58,614 nt of DNA, taken from NCBI GenBank assembly GCA_028869175.1, contig JAGWTB010000005.1, positions 1-58,614 of the forward strand, read 5' to 3'. Source of the DNA: Sphingomonadales bacterium. GTDB lineage: Bacteria > Pseudomonadota > Alphaproteobacteria > Sphingomonadales > Sphingomonadaceae. Position numbers and translations under genes: made by a program. Positions 38,825 to 48,213 of the stretch are shown here, piece after piece (the stretch's first letter is position 1; every line of letters starts with the position of its first letter). Below the pieces are notes generated by a model. It saw only the letters and a program-made list of their open reading frames with translations. It was not told the origin of the DNA and did not search any database.

Positions 38825-39358
38825 GTGGAGGGATTGGTGCGCTGGGCGCAAACGGCGGATTCAGAGATGATCGCCGCAATCTATGCGCACCATGTCCGCC
38901 ACTGCACTGCAACCTTTGAAACCGAAGCCCCCGCGCCAGCAGACATGGCTGGCAAGATTGAGACGTGCCATGTGCGGGGCTGGCCGTTCCTGGTCATGGA
39001 ACTGGATGGCAATATCATCGGCTATGCCTATGCTACCCAGTTCCGTGATCGACCGGCCTACGGGCTGACCTGCGAAAACTCGATCTACATCGATCCACAC
39101 CATGTCGGGCGCGGGGCTGGTAAGGCGTTGCTCTCCAGCCTGCTGACGGCAGCCCAAACCGCTGGTTTCCGTCAGATGATTGCGGTGGTCGGTGGCGGCG
39201 AGCCAGCTTCGATTGCGTTACATCGGGGCTTGGGCTTCACCGAAACTGGCAGGATGCGGTCGGTCGGGCGCAAGTTCGGGCGCTGGCTCGATACGGTCTA
39301 CTTGCAGATTGCCCTCGGCGAGGGCGACACATCGCCACCCGGCACGGAGCCCGCTTGA
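38825..39358 (+). CDS. GNAT N-acetyltransferase (phosphinothricin acetyltransferase-like)
   Basis: 'YAHHVRHCTATFETEAP', 'ENSIYIDPHHVGRGAGKALLSSLL', 'GLGFTETGRMRSVGRKFGRWLDTVYLQ'. Confidence 0.87.
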   Translation: MEGLVRWAQTADSEMIAAIYAHHVRHCTATFETEAPAPADMAGKIETCHVRGWPFLVMELDGNIIGYAYATQFRDRPAYGLTCENSIYIDPHHVGRGAGKALLSSLLTAAQTAGFRQMIAVVGGGEPASIALHRGLGFTETGRMRSVGRKFGRWLDTVYLQIALGEGDTSPPGTEPA

Positions 39359-39606
39359 GTCCAGTGCTCTACCCAAACCCCTATCACCCCCCGGTCAAGC
39401 GCTCGGTCGAGATCGCCGGGCACAAGACCTCCATCAGCCTCGAACCGCTGTTCTGGACCCTGCTGCGCCAAGCGGCCGAGGAAGAGGGTTTGCCGATCAA
39501 CGCGCTGGTTGCCCGCGTCGATGCCGAACGGATCGCGGCGAAAGTGCCGCCCGGGCTGGCCGGGGCGATCCGGCTATGGCTGGCGGCGCGGTTCCTTTCC
39601 GCCTGA
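39355..39606 (+). CDS. Ribbon-helix-helix domain protein
   Basis: 'KRSVEIAGHKTSISLEPLFWTLLRQAAEEEGLPINALVARVD'; TTG start overlapping the upstream stop. Confidence 0.75.
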   Translation: MSPVLYPNPYHPPVKRSVEIAGHKTSISLEPLFWTLLRQAAEEEGLPINALVARVDAERIAAKVPPGLAGAIRLWLAARFLSA

Positions 39607-39645
39607 CCGCTGGCGCAGCGGCGCGATTCCGCTTAAGGCGCACGC

Positions 39646-40437
39646 ATGGTCTCTATCGCTACCTGGAACATCAATTCCGTCCGCCTGCGCGCCGATCAGG
39701 TGGTGCGCTTTCTTGAGCAAGAAGCGCCCGACGTGCTGTGCCTGCAGGAAATCAAGACGCAGGAACACCTGTTCCCGCACGATGTGTTCGAGGCTGCCGG
39801 CTACGTTCACCGGGCGGTGCATGGACAGAAGGGCTACCACGGTGTCGCCACGGTCAGCCGCATTCCGCTGCGCGAAGTCAGCCGGCGGGACTGGCAGGAT
39901 AATGGCGAGGCGCGGCATGTCGGCGTGGAACTGCTCGGCCCCGGTCAGGGACTGGTGCTGGAGAACGTGTACATCCCGGCGGGCGGCGACATTCCCGACC
40001 GCGACGCAAATCCGAAATTCGGCCAGAAGCTGGATTTCCTGGAGCGCATGACCCGCTGGGCTGACACGCTGGATCGGCCAACGCTGATCGTCGGCGATTT
40101 CAACATCGCCCCGCTGGACAGCGACGTCTACGATCACAAGGCGCTGCTCAAGGTGGTCAGCCATACGCCTATCGAGGTGGAGGCGCTGGGCCGCTTCCGC
40201 GATGCCCACGGCTGGGAGGATCTGGGCCGCAAGTTCATCCCCGCGCCCGAACGCAACTGGACCTGGTGGTCTTACCGCACCTATTGGCAGGAAAAAGATC
40301 GCGGACGGCGGCTGGACCACATGTGGGCCTCGCCCGAACTGGCCGCACAGGCGCGCAGCCACCGCTTTGTCGAGGAAACCCGGCGGTGGGACCAGCCATC
40401 CGACCACATCCCGCTGGTGACGGAATTCGATCTGTGA
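39646..40437 (+). CDS. xth: Exodeoxyribonuclease III
   Basis: 'SIATWNINSVRLRADQVVRFLEQEAPDVLCLQEIKTQE', 'VGDFNIAPLDSDVYDHK', 'RLDHMWASPELA', 'SDHIPLVTEFDL'. Confidence 0.93.
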   Translation: MVSIATWNINSVRLRADQVVRFLEQEAPDVLCLQEIKTQEHLFPHDVFEAAGYVHRAVHGQKGYHGVATVSRIPLREVSRRDWQDNGEARHVGVELLGPGQGLVLENVYIPAGGDIPDRDANPKFGQKLDFLERMTRWADTLDRPTLIVGDFNIAPLDSDVYDHKALLKVVSHTPIEVEALGRFRDAHGWEDLGRKFIPAPERNWTWWSYRTYWQEKDRGRRLDHMWASPELAAQARSHRFVEETRRWDQPSDHIPLVTEFDL

Positions 40438-41492
40438 CCAGCCCGGCGCGGCAGGTTGCGCTGGCGATCGATGCGCTGCGCCATGGTTGGCCAGTGACCT
40501 TTCCCGGTGCCTTCACCCTGCTGCCCGCCGAAACCGGACTGGGTGCGGAGGCCCATGCACCGCGCATGCTGATTTCATCGGCGCGGGCGGTTACGCTCAA
40601 GCTCGCCAACCAGCGCGAGGCGGCGGTGCCCGATGCGCCCGTGCTGATCCGCGCCGCCAGCCCGTTCGACCTGCCGCTCGCCCGCGCAATCGCCGATCCG
40701 GCGCTCGATCTGGTCCACCCGATGAAGGGACCGTTCGTCGCCGAACCGATGGGTTCGGGCGAGGCAGCGCGGGCCGCGATGGAACTGGCACGGCTGGCCG
40801 GGGTGCTGCCGGCCTACCTCGTCGATCCGGTGCCGGCGGGCGAGGCGCAGGAGGTCTATGCCGCCGATCTGGCCGCATGGAAGGACACCGCCCGCCTGAC
40901 CATCGCCACCCGCGCGCACCTGCCAGTCGCCGCTTGCGACAGCGCCGAGATCGTCGCCTTCCGGTCTGCGGACGACCTGCGCGAACATGTCGCACTGGTG
41001 ATCGGCGACCAGCGCGGAGAGCGTCCGCCCTTGGTACGGCTCCATTCCGAATGCCTTACCGGCGACATCCTCGGTAGCCTCAAGTGCGATTGCGGCCCGC
41101 AGCTCGACGCCGCACTGGCGGCCATGGCAGACGAAGCGCAGCGCGGCGGTTGGGGTGTGCTGCTCTACCTGCGGCAGGAGGGGCGCGGCATCGGCCTGAT
41201 CAACAAGCTGCGCGCCTACCGGCTGCAGGATCAGGGCTTCGATACGGTCGATGCCAACAACCGCCTCGGCCTGCCCACCGAAGCGCGCGACTTTCCGGTG
41301 GCGGCGCGCATGCTGGCGTTGCTCGGCGTGTCTGCGATCCGGCTGATGACCAACAATCCGGCCAAGGTCGCGGCGCTTGCGGCAGAGGGCGTGGGTGTGA
41401 CCGAACGGGTACCGCACCAGCTCCCACCGAACCCACACAACGCACGCTACCTCGATACCAAGCGCGACCGGACGGGGCACTTGCTGCGCTGA
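40434..41492 (+). CDS. ribA: GTP cyclohydrolase II with N-terminal degenerate RibB-like extension
   Basis: 'VRLHSECLTGDILGSLKCDCGPQLDAAL', 'LYLRQEGRGIGLINKLRAYRLQDQGFDTVDANNRLG', 'MTNNPAK'; GTG start overlapping xth stop. Confidence 0.9.
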   Translation: MTSPARQVALAIDALRHGWPVTFPGAFTLLPAETGLGAEAHAPRMLISSARAVTLKLANQREAAVPDAPVLIRAASPFDLPLARAIADPALDLVHPMKGPFVAEPMGSGEAARAAMELARLAGVLPAYLVDPVPAGEAQEVYAADLAAWKDTARLTIATRAHLPVAACDSAEIVAFRSADDLREHVALVIGDQRGERPPLVRLHSECLTGDILGSLKCDCGPQLDAALAAMADEAQRGGWGVLLYLRQEGRGIGLINKLRAYRLQDQGFDTVDANNRLGLPTEARDFPVAARMLALLGVSAIRLMTNNPAKVAALAAEGVGVTERVPHQLPPNPHNARYLDTKRDRTGHLLR

Positions 41493-41606
41493 TCGCACCT
41501 GCGGTCGCGGCGGGTTGATGCAAGAGTATAGATCTCGTTCGTGTCGAGCGTGGTCTCGGTATTCGTCTCCGCGACTTGCGCAAACGCTTTGACGGGGCGC
41601 GGAAGG

Positions 41607-42557
41607 CTACCGCCGCTCGTACCGGGTGAGGCCCTGCGCCAGGGCATTGCTGCCCATCGCCAGCCGGTCTCCGGTCCAGTCGGCGACGAAAGCGCTCTTG
41701 CGCTCCACCCCGGGCGCATAGCGAGCATCGTTGGCGTCGATAGACAAGCCGTCGGCACTGTGGGCATGGCCCTCGGCACCGATGGCGATAAAGGCCGAAT
41801 AGTTCTCCTTGTCGGAGCCCTGGAGGAACCAGTTGTTGGTAATCCGCCCGGTGGCCCCGGCGGAGAGGTCGATCATGTAGTTGGTCGTGCGCCCCGCCGA
41901 ATCGTCAAAGCTCGATGCCAGCACCGCGACGCGGCCGGCGCGGGTCTTGACGTAGTGCCCGCCGCGTCCTGCCTCGAAGCGCGAGCGGGTGACGGTCAGC
42001 GCGCCATAGTCGCCGGTATAGATCGAATGGGCGCAGGACAGCCCCCGGTCGCAGCGCCCCAGACGGGTGAAGGTGGATTTGTCGATGGCGATAGTGCCGG
42101 CAGGATTGTCGCCAGTGATGATCCCTTCCTCGCTGTCCTTGAACCACGACTGGGTGACCGACAGGCTGCCCTTTTCCAGCCGGATGCCCGCGCCGTTGCC
42201 GTCAGGCACGCGCAGATTGGCAAAGGTCAGCCCCTCGACCCGCGCCGACCGCCCGCGCAGCACCAGCGCCGCCTTGCCTTCGCAAATCATCGAATCGAAC
42301 ACCACCGTGCCGGGCGTGGCGGAGTAGAGCACGTCGCCGTCGGCCTGTATCGCGCAGTCGCCATAGCGGCCCGGCGCGATGCGGATCGTGCCCGCGCCAT
42401 TGCCAATGGCATCGACCGCCAGTTGCAGGCGCGGGAAGGTCTGCCCGGTTTCGACGATGGTGTAGGGCGCGGCGGTCTGGGCCGAAACCAGCGCGGCGGG
42501 AAGCGCCAGTGCGCCAAGCGCGGCAGCGGCGAGCAGGATGCGGTGTGCCTGTTTCAT
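41607..42557 (-). CDS. Right-handed parallel beta-helix repeat secreted protein
   Basis: Signal peptide 'MKQAHRILLAAAALGALALPAALVSAQ', repeats 'GTIRIAPGRYGD', 'ARVEGLTFANLRV', 'GSLSVTQSWFKDSEEGI'; longer track ORF to 42854 rejected as a frameshift fusion. Confidence 0.75.
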   Translation of the reverse strand: MKQAHRILLAAAALGALALPAALVSAQTAAPYTIVETGQTFPRLQLAVDAIGNGAGTIRIAPGRYGDCAIQADGDVLYSATPGTVVFDSMICEGKAALVLRGRSARVEGLTFANLRVPDGNGAGIRLEKGSLSVTQSWFKDSEEGIITGDNPAGTIAIDKSTFTRLGRCDRGLSCAHSIYTGDYGALTVTRSRFEAGRGGHYVKTRAGRVAVLASSFDDSAGRTTNYMIDLSAGATGRITNNWFLQGSDKENYSAFIAIGAEGHAHSADGLSIDANDARYAPGVERKSAFVADWTGDRLAMGSNALAQGLTRYERR

Positions 42558-42609
42558 GCGCGCGACCATAGCCGCGCGAGGGTTAAGATCGGGCAAACAC
42601 GCCGGCCGG

Positions 42610-42854
42610 TCAGTCGCGCGAGGAACGCCACTTCCAGCCGCCACGCGTCTTGGCGGCGTAGACCGGCATGGCCAGGATCGACAGGCCGGCAACGCCGCGA
42701 TGGCAGCCGGCGGGCTGCGTTGCAGCCACAGTGCGGTGCCGATGGTCACCGCGACGTGCGCCAGCATGAAGACCCAGCCCTGCCACGCCACCGGCAGGCC
42801 GGAGCCATAGCCAAAGCGCTTAGGCGCGAACCATGCATTGTCGTCAGCTGCCAT
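42610..42854 (-). pseudogene. Small membrane protein gene with apparent frameshift
   Basis: Frame 1 reads MAADDNAWFAPKRFGYGSGLPVAWQGWVFMLAHVAVTIGTALWLQR; another frame continues GLSILAMPVYAAKTRGGWKWRSSRD* to a TGA at 42610-42612. Length 245 nt is not a multiple of 3. Confidence 0.6.
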
Positions 42855-43056
42855 CGTCTATCTCCTTCGGCGGCCTGCCCCGGCGTGCCGGTTCACTGGC
42901 CGCAACCTTGATCCCGCGCCGGGCCAGCGCTTCGCGCAACAGGAATTCCACCTCGCCGTTGACCGAGCGCAGGTCGCTGGCCGCAGCCCGCTCCAGCGCC
43001 GCGAACAGCGCCGGATCAAGCCGCAGGGGGAACGCCTTCTTTGCTGGTGCCGCCAT
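42844..43056 (-). CDS. Arc-like ribbon-helix-helix DNA-binding protein
   Basis: 'AFPLRLDPALFAALERAAASDLRSVNGEVEFLLREALARRG'. Confidence 0.8.
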   Translation of the reverse strand: MAAPAKKAFPLRLDPALFAALERAAASDLRSVNGEVEFLLREALARRGIKVAASEPARRGRPPKEIDDGS

Positions 43057-43064
43057 CGCTCAGA

Positions 43065-43976
43065 TCACTGGTAGAGCGAACCTGCGTTGACCACGGGCTG
43101 GGTATCGCGCTCGCCGCAAAGCACGACCATCAGGTTCGAGACCATCGCCGCCTTGCGTTCGTCGTCCAGGTGGACGACGTTCTTTTCGGACAGTTGGTTG
43201 AGCGCCATTTCCACCATGGTCACCGCGCCTTCGACCAGCTTCTTGCGCGCGCTGATCACCGCCTCGGCCTGTTGGCGGCGGAGCATGGCCCCGGCGATTT
43301 CCGGCGCATAGGCCAGGTGGGTCAGGCCGCAGCTGTCGACGGTGATGCCGGCGGTTTCGAGCCGCGAGTTCAGCTCGGTGCGCAGCTCGGCGTTCACCTG
43401 ATCGTGGCTGCCGCGCAGGGTCACCTCCATGTGCTCGATATCGTCATAGGGATAGCGCGAGCCGATCGAGCGCACCGCCGCCTCGATCTGGACGAAGACG
43501 AAGGCCTTGTAGTCATCGACGTCGAACAGCGCCTGCGCCGTATCGGCCACGCGCCAGACCACGGTGGTGGCGATCTCGATCGGGTTGCCGCGCAGGTCGT
43601 TGACCTTGAGCTTTTCCGACACGACGTTGTTGGCGCGCACCGACATCTTGGTCTTGCCCATCCACGGCCAGACCCAGCGCAGACCGGGGTTGCGATCCGT
43701 GCCGCGATAGGAACCGAACAGGGTGATCGCGGCGGCCTGGTTGGGCTGGATCATGTAGAAACCCTTGGCGATGATCACCAGCGCCACCGGGCCGAGAAAC
43801 ATCGAGGCAACGAAGCCCAGCACTTGTGAATCGTTCGGCTCGGTCCCCGAGAAGGTGATGACGCGGACCACGGTCAGAACCAGCAGTGCAATGAAGATCA
43901 CCAGCATCAGATAGCCGCTGGTGCTCCAGGCGCGGGTCTCGCGGCTCGAATTCATGGCAGGATGCGAATCGGTCAT
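43065..43976 (-). CDS. SPFH/band 7 domain protein
   Basis: '[35 protein letters not shown]', '[55 protein letters not shown]'; start at MTDSHP with AAAGGGG upstream. Confidence 0.9.
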   Translation of the reverse strand: MTDSHPAMNSSRETRAWSTSGYLMLVIFIALLVLTVVRVITFSGTEPNDSQVLGFVASMFLGPVALVIIAKGFYMIQPNQAAAITLFGSYRGTDRNPGLRWVWPWMGKTKMSVRANNVVSEKLKVNDLRGNPIEIATTVVWRVADTAQALFDVDDYKAFVFVQIEAAVRSIGSRYPYDDIEHMEVTLRGSHDQVNAELRTELNSRLETAGITVDSCGLTHLAYAPEIAGAMLRRQQAEAVISARKKLVEGAVTMVEMALNQLSEKNVVHLDDERKAAMVSNLMVVLCGERDTQPVVNAGSLYQ

Positions 43977-43994
43977 GGAATGCCCCTTTAAATA

Positions 43995-44013
43995 CGATAT
44001 CATATTAATATCG
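43995..44013. promoter_or_regulatory. AT-rich inverted repeat upstream of SPFH gene
   Basis: CGATAT-catatta-ATATCG in an otherwise GC-rich sequence. Confidence 0.5.
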
Positions 44014-44401
44014 ATTCGATCTCGCCCCGCAAGCGAAATCGGCAGAGGCGTAATCGTTGTCAGCATACGACCGGATTATCGCAAGAATACCTGCGGACAC
44101 CTGATGGCCCGCGCGGCAGAAATCCGAGGCTTTCGAGGGCTCGTCAGTCAAGGCAGCATCCTTGGCTTGGTCGCCCAGATCCACAAGATCACCGGGGGCA
44201 AAGGCGGAAATGCGGTTTCGCCAGGCAAGCCATTGCTTTGAACGGCGAGACATCTCGCAAAGCCATTGATTATCAGCCGCATTTTCGCGGTCAGGGTCGA
44301 GCTAAAGCCGTTGCAAGGGATTTCGCGGTGTGTCTGCCGCACGCAAATGACCGTTCCACTCTTGCTGTGGAATCGTACCAGTCTTGCTGTGGCTGAATAA
44401 C

Positions 44402-44475
44402 TGGATGCCCCGCGAGGATTCGAACCTCGATAGACGGAATCAGAATCCGTAGTCTTACCATTAGACGACGGGGCA
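44402..44475 (-). tRNA. tRNA-Gln (anticodon CTG), CCA encoded
   Basis: Minus strand TGCCCCG-TC-GTCTAATGGTAAGAC-T-ACGGA-TTCTGAT-TCCGT-CTAT-CGAGG-TTCGAAT-CCTCG-CGGGGCA-TCCA folds as a cloverleaf. Confidence 0.92.
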
Positions 44476-44609
44476 ACAGGCGCGTGCCTCTAGGCGGGCG
44501 CGGAAGGCTCGTCAAGAACCTCTGCTTGCCGCCGGGGCGCGGTGCGGCTACCATGGCTGTCAGATATCCGTCGCTCCAGGCGGGAAAACGGTTTTTCGAG
44601 TGTTTTGAC

Positions 44610-45845
44610 ATGGCGGAACAAATTCCGCCGGCGTGGCGTCAGGAGGTTCCTAGCGACGGGAACGATGTGCAGGCAGATGCGCGCGGCAATGGCCGGACGG
44701 CGCATGGCGACATGCCCAACCCGTCGACGAACTCGAGCCCGGCCGGCGGCCGACCGGAGAGCGCTGACGCGCCCTTGCGCGGCGGCGATGGTGGCAGCGA
44801 AGGCTGGCGCGGCGCGGCGGCAAGGCGGCAGGCCTATGCCGCGATCGATCTTGGCACCAACAATTGCCGGCTGCTGATCGCCCGCCCATCGGGTGAGAAC
44901 TTCATCGTGGTCGATGCCTTCAGCCGCGTGGTGCGGCTGGGCGAGGGGCTGGCGCAGACCGGGCGATTGAGCCAGCAGGCGATGGACCGCGCGTTGTCCG
45001 CGCTGCAGATCTGTTCGGACAAGCTGCGCCGCCGCAATGTCCACCTCGCCCGCTCGGTGGCGACCGAGGCGTGCCGTCGCGCGGAAAACGGCTATGATTT
45101 CATCGACCGGGTCAAGCGCGAAACCGGCATCGTGCTCGACATCATTTCCGCGCGCGAGGAAGCCCGGCTGGCGGTGCTGGGCTGCCACATCCTGCTCGAG
45201 CCGGGGATTGGCCCGGCGATGATCTTCGACATCGGTGGCGGATCGACCGAACTGGTGCTGATCGAGAGCGGCCCGACCGTACCGCGCATTCTCGACTGGA
45301 AGAGCGTGCCCTGGGGCGTGGTCTCGTTGACCGAAACCTGCGGTCCGGAAGGGGATGGACTGCCTGCGCGGGTGGCGCGCTATGCCGAAATGCGGCGGCT
45401 CGTGGCCGAAAGCTTTGCCGATTTTGCCGAGCGGATCGGTCCGGCGCGCGAATCGGCGACGCTGGAACATGAACTGCGCCTGCTGGGCACCAGCGGCACG
45501 GTTACCACGCTGGCCAGCCTGCACCTGGAACTGCCGCAGTATGATCGGCGCGCGGTCGACGGGCTCAACGTGCCCGCCGAGGCGATGCGCGACATCTCCA
45601 CCCGGCTGTCATCGATGTCTCCCGAGGAACGGCGTGAACTGCCCTGCATCGGGCGCGAGCGGGCCGATCTGGTGGTGGCGGGCTGCGCCATTCTTGAAAC
45701 GATTCTCGATCTCTGGCCGGCAGCCCGGCTGGGCGTGGCCGACCGCGGCATTCGCGAAGGCATCCTGCGCAGCCTGATGGCGGGTGGCAGCACCTCGGCC
45801 CGGATCGGCGCTGCGCTGCGGGCGCGGCAGGGGGGAACAGCGTGA
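44610..45845 (+). CDS. Ppx/GppA family phosphatase
   Basis: 'YAAIDLGTNNCRLLIARPS', 'IFDIGGGSTELVLIE', 'RIGAALRAR'; start uncertain (upstream Mets at 44484 and 44553). Confidence 0.9.
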   Translation: MAEQIPPAWRQEVPSDGNDVQADARGNGRTAHGDMPNPSTNSSPAGGRPESADAPLRGGDGGSEGWRGAAARRQAYAAIDLGTNNCRLLIARPSGENFIVVDAFSRVVRLGEGLAQTGRLSQQAMDRALSALQICSDKLRRRNVHLARSVATEACRRAENGYDFIDRVKRETGIVLDIISAREEARLAVLGCHILLEPGIGPAMIFDIGGGSTELVLIESGPTVPRILDWKSVPWGVVSLTETCGPEGDGLPARVARYAEMRRLVAESFADFAERIGPARESATLEHELRLLGTSGTVTTLASLHLELPQYDRRAVDGLNVPAEAMRDISTRLSSMSPEERRELPCIGRERADLVVAGCAILETILDLWPAARLGVADRGIREGILRSLMAGGSTSARIGAALRARQGGTA

Positions 45846-46510
45846 GCCGTTCGGGACGCGATCCGGGCGAGCGGCTGCGCAGCGCCAAGAAGCGGTCGAC
45901 CAGTTCGGCCCGCTGGCTGACGCGCCAGCTCAACGATCCCTATGTGCGCCAGGCTAAGGCCGACGGCTACCGCAGCCGCGCGGCCTACAAGCTGGCCGAG
46001 CTGGACGAGCGCTTCGGCCTGCTCAAGTCGGCGCAGCGCGTGGTCGATCTGGGCATAGCCCCCGGCGGCTGGAGCCAGGTGGTGCGCGAAAGGGCACCCA
46101 AGGCGGCGATTGTCGGCATCGATCTGCTGCCCACCGATCCGATCGACGGCGTTACCATCTTCGAGATGGATTTCATGGCCGACGACGCTCCCGCTGCACT
46201 GGAAGGCGCGCTGGGCGCGGCACCCGATCTGGTGCTGTCTGACATGGCGGCGAACACCGTCGGCCACAAGCAGACAGACCACCTGCGCACCATGGGTCTG
46301 GTCGAGGCAGCCGCATGGTTCGCCATCGACGTGCTGACCCCGGGCGGCGCCTTCGTTGCCAAGGTGTTTGCCGGCGGCACCGACACCGAACTGCTCACCC
46401 TGCTCAAGCGCAATTTCACCACGGTGAAGCACGCCAAGCCGCCCGCCAGCCGCAAGGATTCGTCGGAATGGTACGTCGTGGCTCAGGGGTTCAAGGGGCG
46501 GAGCGCGTAG
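45842..46510 (+). CDS. rlmE: 23S rRNA 2'-O-methyltransferase RlmE (FtsJ)
   Basis: 'DPYVRQAKADGYRSRAAYKLAELDERFGLLKSAQRVVDLGIAPGGWSQV', 'DLVLSDMAANTVGHKQTDHLR', 'KPPASRKDSSEWYVVAQGFKG'. Confidence 0.95.
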   Translation: MSRSGRDPGERLRSAKKRSTSSARWLTRQLNDPYVRQAKADGYRSRAAYKLAELDERFGLLKSAQRVVDLGIAPGGWSQVVRERAPKAAIVGIDLLPTDPIDGVTIFEMDFMADDAPAALEGALGAAPDLVLSDMAANTVGHKQTDHLRTMGLVEAAAWFAIDVLTPGGAFVAKVFAGGTDTELLTLLKRNFTTVKHAKPPASRKDSSEWYVVAQGFKGRSA

Positions 46511-46593
46511 AGCACGCTGCGCAAAACCTGAATCATTCGTCATTGTGATCGAAGCGACGGGCGCGGCTGACTTCAGTCAGAAAATTCGTCAGA

Positions 46594-47385
46594 TCAGAAG
46601 TGGAACTGCGTGCCTACGTAGACCGCCTGGCTGTTCTGCTTGCCATCGACGATCGGGGCCAGCCGGTCACGCTCCTGCGAATAGCGCACCCCGGCAGTGA
46701 CATCGAGATTGCGCGTCAGGCGGTAACTGCCGCCAAGGTCGACCGTCTGGTCGCCGGAGCCTTCGAACGTGCGCGGGGCGCGGCCCGGCTTCTCCCGTTC
46801 ATCCAGCGCGATGCGCGGGCTGAAGCGCGATGGCCCGCCATCGGGGTTGCCGCCCGGTTTGTAGGCGGCAAGGTCAGGCATTTCGATCCGGCGAATATCG
46901 GGCGACAGGCCGGTGACCGGGGCAGTGCCGCGCGACAGGCCGGCGACGCCGAGGTTGTAGGCGGTCGGCGCGATGTGCACAGCAGCGGCAGCCGTGGCGA
47001 CCTGCGGCCGTTCCGGCAGGATGCCGCGCACGGTAATCGCGCTGGCGGTTGCCGGATCGACGCGCACCGCCACGGTGATCGAGCGGTCGGGTCGGGTCGC
47101 CGTGCCGGCCGGAGTGAAGCGGAACAGTCCGCCGGCGTGGGGCTGCGCGGCAATGGCCGAGGCGAGGCGCGGATCGAGCCGCGGATCCACCGCAGAGGAG
47201 CCGAGCTTGCCGACGCCTTCGCTCACCCCCATCTCGGGAGATTGCACGTCAAACCGCGCGGAAACCGCCAGAACCGCGCTGGGCAGGGCGAGGATGCCTA
47301 CGGCCCCGGCGATGACCAGCGCAGGCGTGGTCGCGGCGCGCGGTGCGCCGGCCTTTGCCTTGCCCTGGGTCTTGCCGGTTTTCAT
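46594..47385 (-). CDS. Hypothetical exported protein with a short C-terminal outer-membrane beta-strand-like tail
   Basis: N-terminal hydrophobic segment; C-terminal 'VDLGGSYRLTRNLDVTAGVRYSQERDRL...QAVYVGTQFHF' with terminal Phe. Confidence 0.6.
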   Translation of the reverse strand: MKTGKTQGKAKAGAPRAATTPALVIAGAVGILALPSAVLAVSARFDVQSPEMGVSEGVGKLGSSAVDPRLDPRLASAIAAQPHAGGLFRFTPAGTATRPDRSITVAVRVDPATASAITVRGILPERPQVATAAAAVHIAPTAYNLGVAGLSRGTAPVTGLSPDIRRIEMPDLAAYKPGGNPDGGPSRFSPRIALDEREKPGRAPRTFEGSGDQTVDLGGSYRLTRNLDVTAGVRYSQERDRLAPIVDGKQNSQAVYVGTQFHF

Positions 47386-47716
47386 GTGTTCCCCGTTTGC
47401 CTGTCCCGGTATTGCCGACACCAGTCTTGCCGATACCCGTCTTGCCTGTGCAGGAGCCAATCCGCGCGACTCGACATGGTGACAGTGGCCCGGCCTAGCT
47501 TAACCTGCGCTTGATGATGCGCGCTTTGTCGCGATTTCCAAGTGGAATCTGCCGATGGTGGCGTTCAGCGGCAGTTCACCGCCATTCGCGCCTCTGCGCC
47601 GGGCGGGCAAACTGGGCGAACGCCACACTTGCCGCGCCCGCGCCTGCGGCTATAGAGGCTCGGGACCCTGCCCGCCCTTCGGGGCGCGCGCACCAAAGAC
47701 AGGACCTTGAACGACG

Positions 47717-48181
47717 ATGACTGGCAGCCTCGAAACCGGCAAGACCTTCCCCCGGATCCTCGCCAAGGCCGGTGTGGCGGCGATGATGGCGCTGTCGCTG
47801 GTCGGCTGCGGTCACAAGGGGCGCCCCAAGGCCGATCTCGCCGCCTCGCAGGTGACGACCATCGGGGTGAACTCCTACCTGTGGCGTGCCAGCCTGGATG
47901 CGCTGTCGTTCATGCCGCTGCTCCAGACCGACAGCAACGGCGGCGTGATCGTCACCGACTGGTACGCCAATCCCGCCAACCCGGGCGAGCGGATGAAGGT
48001 AACCGTCACCATCCTCGATCAGGATCTGCGCGCCGATGCCTTGCGCGTCGCCGCCAGCCGCCAGGTTTCGCAGAACGGTGGCTGGGTCGATGCCCCGGTT
48101 CAGGCTGCAACCGTGCAGCGTCTCGAAGACGTGATCCTGACCAAGGCCCGCGACCTGCGCCGCAGCGCCGTGGGCGGCTGA
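47717..48181 (+). CDS. DUF3576 domain protein
   Basis: 'IGVNSYLWRASLDALSFMPLLQTDSNGGVIVTDWYANPANPGERMKVTVTILDQDLRADALRV'; immediately upstream of leuS-lptE-holA. Confidence 0.85.
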   Translation: MTGSLETGKTFPRILAKAGVAAMMALSLVGCGHKGRPKADLAASQVTTIGVNSYLWRASLDALSFMPLLQTDSNGGVIVTDWYANPANPGERMKVTVTILDQDLRADALRVAASRQVSQNGGWVDAPVQAATVQRLEDVILTKARDLRRSAVGG

Positions 48182-48213
48182 TCCCGCAAGCGCCCAACCC
48201 GGAAACCATATGC

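Noticed and set aside
41607-42854. 415-aa ORF as a single beta-helix protein
   Set aside because: Its first ~100 residues read a membrane protein and then out-of-frame Arg/Pro-rich sequence; the signal peptide at MKQAHRILL marks the true start.
44005-44253. 82-aa minus-strand ORF near SPFH
   Set aside because: Overlaps the SPFH upstream palindrome, lacks a clear ribosome-binding site and has no recognisable family.
44291-44611. ORF fragment '...QQDWYDSTARVERSFACGRHTAK' as a possible transposase remnant
   Set aside because: Weak resemblance to IS5-type C-termini only, and it runs across the tRNA-Gln gene; not supportable without a search.
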